Positions 59,656-64,000 of a DNA stretch of 64,000 nucleotides are shown piece by piece. The stretch lies in the NCBI GenBank assembly GCA_015501585.1, contig JADNRY010000024.1, forward strand, positions 186,001-250,000, given 5' to 3'. The position numbers and the translations under genes are program-made. Under the pieces are notes generated by a model. It did not search any database. It was not told the origin of the DNA and saw only the letters and a program-made list of their open reading frames with translations. The DNA is from Rhodocollybia butyracea. Its lineage: Eukaryota > Basidiomycota > Agaricomycetes > Agaricales > Omphalotaceae. How positions within the stretch are numbered: position 1 is the first letter of the stretch; each line of letters starts with the position of its first letter.

Positions 59656-62574
59656 TTAATCACAGCGACTAGGTACAGCGACGCCCTGAAAAGCAGCAAT
59701 ACAAAGTCAGCTTGTGAAAAGGCAGAACAAAGCAATGAACTCACGTCTTTACGGATCCCTCCACCCCATGGAGTGCGACCTACAATATCGGCATCGGTAC
59801 CCAAACCTCTCAAGGAGAACGACTTCCAGAGCGTGCAGAAGTTCTCTCCATCAGTAAGTTCCTGGTCGGCGAGGATGATAGCATCACGAGCGTCGAAGAA
59901 CGAAGGCTGACAAGGCTGGAGCTTCATACCATTGATGACGAGTCTACAGAACCAATCCCGTTGTTAAATAACGATTGAAGCCCTAGAAATGAAGGTTGTA
60001 CGTACTGCACAGCCAGGGTGTTACCGTGTTTCGGCACCAGAGGTTTCTTACCGACAGCGGGACGGTAGAAGTCACCTTCGGGAACGGTACCATTTTCGAG
60101 AGGCATAGGAGGATAGAGACTGTCCGAAAAGCCGTGTTCTTCAATAAGCGCCTGAGCGACGAGCCAAAGCATCTGCGCCCAAACCTCGCCAATGGCGTGA
60201 ACTCCCCAGTAACCAGGCTTGTCGAGAGTCTTGTAGGTCGAGGGGTTAACGGTCTCGTCCTGTTGAACAGATTAGCTACAGGTAGAGTAAGCAGTAGGAT
60301 TGAACCAACCTGAGAGTAGGGGAAGTTACGGATACCACCGGGTCTGTTAGCAGCCCACGCGCCCATTGGGTAGTCGGAATAGTTCTTAGTGCTTCGAATG
60401 GAGGTAGCCAAGAAGTCTAAAGAGATTATCAGTAAAAGGAAACCAGACAAGTCTGGAAAATCTCACCTCCCCAACCTTCACCCATTCCGCCACTGGTAGT
60501 AACTGTTATTTAGAAGGAAGGTTACGACGAGAATCAGAACACATACCTTTCGCCCCAGCCCAAGCAGTTGGAGTTCAATGGTCCTGTTCGAGGAGAATAA
60601 GCGAAACGATACTAGGGTAGTGGATTAACAAAACTTACCACCAGTCAAGCGGGTTGACAAGCCATGGCTGAATTCGTGAATGACAATGCCGGCCTCAAAA
60701 TCACCATCGCGGTATGGATTCGCAGTGTTCCACTTAAGCTCTGGGTCAGTACAAGGGAAAGACCACGAGTTTAGACATGATTACCAAGTACATGCGCATA
60801 CGACCGTTGCCACCATCCGGAGGCGTCATGAAGTTCGCGTTGTTGAAACCAGAACCATCCTGGGCATTCGCAATAACGGCATCGCCCTCGCGTCCACCTT
60901 TGTCAAAGTTGTATTGCTGGAAGTTACCAGTGAGTTCTGTGAAACCGTATCTGCGAGGACATAATAAGCATCATAAGTAGCTGTGCTAAAAGGGATATAC
61001 CTGTAGTAGAGATCGTGGATCATGTTGCAGGTGTAGAATAGCTGTGTGACAGTAGCGTTAATGTAGCTTCGGGCAACTTCCATGGCCTCATCGCTCTCAG
61101 ATTCTCGGGGTTGTACTTGAAGTCGTAGACCGCAGGAGATCCAACTTCGGGACGGTAGTTGTTGATATACGCATTCTGCCCTTCCCAATTTTCCTGAGCA
61201 AAGACGTTGTTACCATACGTAGTGGAAGTGTTGTGGTAGAACTCGTTGCGGGGTTTGACTCCCTCGTACAAGGGGTCATTGTCAAAGGGTAAAGAGTGCC
61301 ATCCGTGAGGGGATGCGAGATTATCGAAGTTCTCCTTCTGCAAGGTGCGATTGCCTTCTGAGGGATCGTTGACTCCCCAAGCGAAAACATTGTACGAAGC
61401 AGGCCCCTTGGGAGTGTCGTGATCGGGTATGGGTATACTTGCGTCTGAAGCCCAGTCGACAACCGAAATAATTCGGTGTGGGCTTAATGCCGAGACGGCG
61501 GCCTCGTACCAGTTGTCCTGCATTTCGACTTCAAACTATAGAAAGGGGTCAACAACCAGATAACTTGATTTAAAAAACGTGACGTACCTTCCAAACAACA
61601 GAAAGCGCAGTAGAACCATCCTCGGTGGGAACTTGAATATAGGCCAAGTGTGCCTTGACTGGGTTCACGGTGTCCGGAACGTTGTTAATAACGAAGTGTG
61701 CCGGTTCGCCGTCGGGAGCAAAGTGACTGAGGCCGGAAATGGTCATCTGTTCCAAGTGGTGATCAAACTTGGAGAGAATATCAGCTACGACGTCAGACTT
61801 GGGAGTGGCAGCGACCATGAACTGTAAGAGCGCAGGCCGCATATCGCCGATGTCTCCAACTTCCTGAGGCTTTGTAGAGGCCATCTCATCGGCAAGTCCG
61901 TGGAACTGACAGTTGGAATAGTGCAGGTGAGTTAACGGGCCAGCGTACTCGTCAAACTCAACCGCCTTCTGACTGCCCATGGGAACTTGCTCAGTTTGAG
62001 TCAATGTCGCAAAATTGGAGAATTGAGTCTCGAGTTCCGTGGTCAGCTCCTCGCAATATTCACGATGTATAGGGCGAACATTATGAAATTCGGTAGAAAG
62101 GAGCGACGGAGCTACTCCATTAAAGAACTAGAAAAAGAACACGTCAATATTAACCACAAAATTACATAGGTGGATACGCACCGAATTACCATATGACAAT
62201 ATCTTGCCGTCCTTGACGTTAATGTTCATGTTAGCGTCAGCAACCTCAAGTCCATGAACTAATTGGCGAGCATAAACATGTGTTACACCAGTAGAAGGGT
62301 CCGTATAGGAGTCTGAACGAATCTTGTACGAGATATCAGCCTTGGTAGGGCCAAGGATATCGTCAATAAAGAGTCGTGCGACGTCGAAAGGGTCAGCGTC
62401 CGCACTCTGAGGAAGGAAGCCATTGGTGATAATTTGGTAAGGGTTGGACTTGTAGACTGCGTGAGGGTGTATTGGCCCAAAACCAAGCGACTTGCGAGCA
62501 GTTACAGGGGCACGATGACCTGTAACGCCGCCCACAATTCCAGCAACAAGTGACGCGATGAGCAAACAACGCAT
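59656..62574 (-). CDS. Fungalysin (M36 family) extracellular metalloprotease
   Basis: Secreted zinc endopeptidase made as a preproenzyme. The signal peptide [20 protein letters not shown] is at 62574. The FTP propeptide includes [20 protein letters not shown] and [20 protein letters not shown]. The catalytic domain begins around [20 protein letters not shown]. The zinc motif is [13 protein letters not shown] (HExxH), with the third ligand Glu in [10 protein letters not shown], followed by [19 protein letters not shown]. The C-terminus [20 protein letters not shown] and [14 protein letters not shown] is joined by a last intron to GVAVPSRCD and a stop at 59656. About ten introns. All expected elements are present. 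Fungalysins digest external proteins; no regulation is visible here. Confidence 0.93.
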
Positions 62575-64000
62575 CAGTATAAAAGATTCGTCAAAGTTGT
62601 AAAGAGAAGGACAGAAAGGATAACAATAACAATGTGATAGCTTGGTGTGGTTGTGAGCGAGGGCCGGATTTGAGTTTCTGAGACTTTGAGCGGCTTATAT
62701 AGATACCGTAGTAGCAATACGTCAGCATCGCAACACAGCTTTCCGCATTTGGACAGGAGATAAGGTGCCGAGAACAGGCCGAATGTTGAGCGGATACAGC
62801 AGAGTTAGCAGAGTTAACAGGTAAATTACCTTCAAGCTTCGAACTCAAGCTCAACCTTGGGTTCACGCCTTTTGGGCTTGTCGGGGTCTGACGAATCCGG
62901 ACTCATGTGTGACACGTTGAATCCTGGTGACTCAAGAAAACACACCTACAACAGCCTACAACGTGTTAGGGTTAAGCCAACTTGGGTTCAGCAAATACAA
63001 GCAACAAAATCTGGGAATTTTGATTCGACTTCAAATAACCCCAAAATTTGCTGTTGAACTCGTGTCCTGCTTCGTGTTAAAGCTATTAAACACCGGACGG
63101 TTCTTATCCAAGGTTGAAGCTGTTCTCGCACACCCTAAGTTTTCAAGGTGACATTTCACCACCTCTGCTCGCGATTTCCAGCTTTGACCTACTATTCCCA
63201 CTTCTCGGGTCATTATCATATATCCCACTTCTGCATCAGAGGTTTCAGACCTTCACAACCTCTGAAACATTCGACAGGAGTAAGATTTACAGCGCTCTCC
63301 ATTACTTACGTTTTCACTTTCTCATATTGGCTGAAAAAAAGAGTAAAGGATGTATCAGGAAGCCATACTGTGACAAAACGAAGCTCAAAATTCTGGGTAT
63401 CAGCACTTCAATCTCCGTTGCGGTTGGCTCGAAGTAACTCGAGGATTGCCAAAGTAAGTGCAACAACTTACCCAAGTACTTCTCTCAAATCATATTTTGG
63501 ATGAAAAATCCAATAGGAGACGGGGTGCACGACATGGATAGTAGATGGCTGAAGCACTGCTAACAGTGTTCTAAGAAGTACTTGATAAGTTCACGCTGGA
63601 TCTAATGACCGCTTGATTGAAGTCGTGGGCCACTCCATAATCTGTTCGACCATGTGAACAAAAATCAGATGGACGAGTGACAGCTTAGTAGAGGAAGTGA
63701 GGCCAAGAAAACCTTCAGAATATAACACTGAAACAGCCGCAAAAGCGTGGCTCAAGTAAACCAGATCATCAGTATCATCAGGCGATGTTCTAGACTTGCT
63801 TCAGAGACAATAGAATAAATATCAGGTAGCCTTTAAGATGCATGAGGCAATATCTCAGTCTCGTGAAAAACACAGTACATCGGAAGGCATTTACCAAGGT
63901 CATCACAGGGGACCACTCTCTAGCAGTTGAGCGATTGCGATGGGTGGACAACCACCGTATACAAGTCCCTCACAATATGCGACTGTGCAGATTTTGTAAG
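62575..64000. other. Terminal intergenic region
   Basis: Upstream side of the fungalysin gene, then sequence with only short frames and no recognised content. The possible TATA region of the fungalysin gene is around 62695 (TTATATAGATA on the plus strand, TATATAA on the minus). Confidence 0.45.

Overview
This is a piece of a fungal nuclear genome, most likely a mushroom-forming basidiomycete (Agaricomycete). The signs are gene-dense sequence on both strands, many short spliceosomal introns (about 50-95 bp) with fungal splice sites, F-box/LRR-like fragments, a basidiomycete-type HMG-box gene, a fungalysin, a CBP3-type mitochondrial chaperone, TVP38-family membrane proteins and an intron-containing tRNA-Met. 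Family assignments come from reading translations and motifs; no database search was possible.

Layout. 1-2.9 kb: decayed F-box/LRR-like sequence. 3.2-5.9 kb: an SDR oxidoreductase and a cytochrome bc1 assembly chaperone (CBP3/UQCC1), both plus strand. 6.7-14.5 kb, all minus strand: an S9-family serine peptidase, a FAD-dependent monooxygenase, an unidentified stretch and O-acetylhomoserine sulfhydrylase. 16.5-17.4 kb: an HMG-box protein.

19.6-32.2 kb holds the most unusual content: four intact tandem paralogues, each with an N-terminal NYN (PIN-like RNase) domain, a long Ser/Pro-rich linker with a variable number of ~35-residue repeats (4, 2, 5 and 1 copies), and a C-terminal winged-helix/LOTUS-like domain. 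Behind each of the first three copies lies a decayed piece of the 3' end of the peroxiredoxin gene, whose full-length copy (33.6-34.35 kb) follows the fourth paralogue. This suggests how the array grew: the duplicated block ran from just upstream of the NYN promoter into the last exon of the peroxiredoxin gene. Two later insertions interrupt the array, 2.3 kb before copy B and 1.1 kb after copy D; the second is flanked by a 9-bp direct repeat.

34.5-38 kb: a ribonuclease H divergent from the peroxiredoxin, a 755-bp stretch bounded by a 19-bp inverted repeat (possible MITE), and a secreted histidine-rich protein built from duplicated phase-0 exons. 38.8-42.2 kb: the DEAH helicase Prp43 and tRNA-Met(CAU). 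43-51 kb: a single-pass membrane protein, a small secreted protein, a protein with three divergent dsRNA-binding-like repeats, and a phytanoyl-CoA dioxygenase-like enzyme. 51-56 kb: two tandem TVP38/VTT-family membrane proteins. 58-59.3 kb: an HNH-nuclease-like pseudogene. 59.7-62.6 kb: a fungalysin (M36) metalloprotease. The last 1.4 kb shows no gene.
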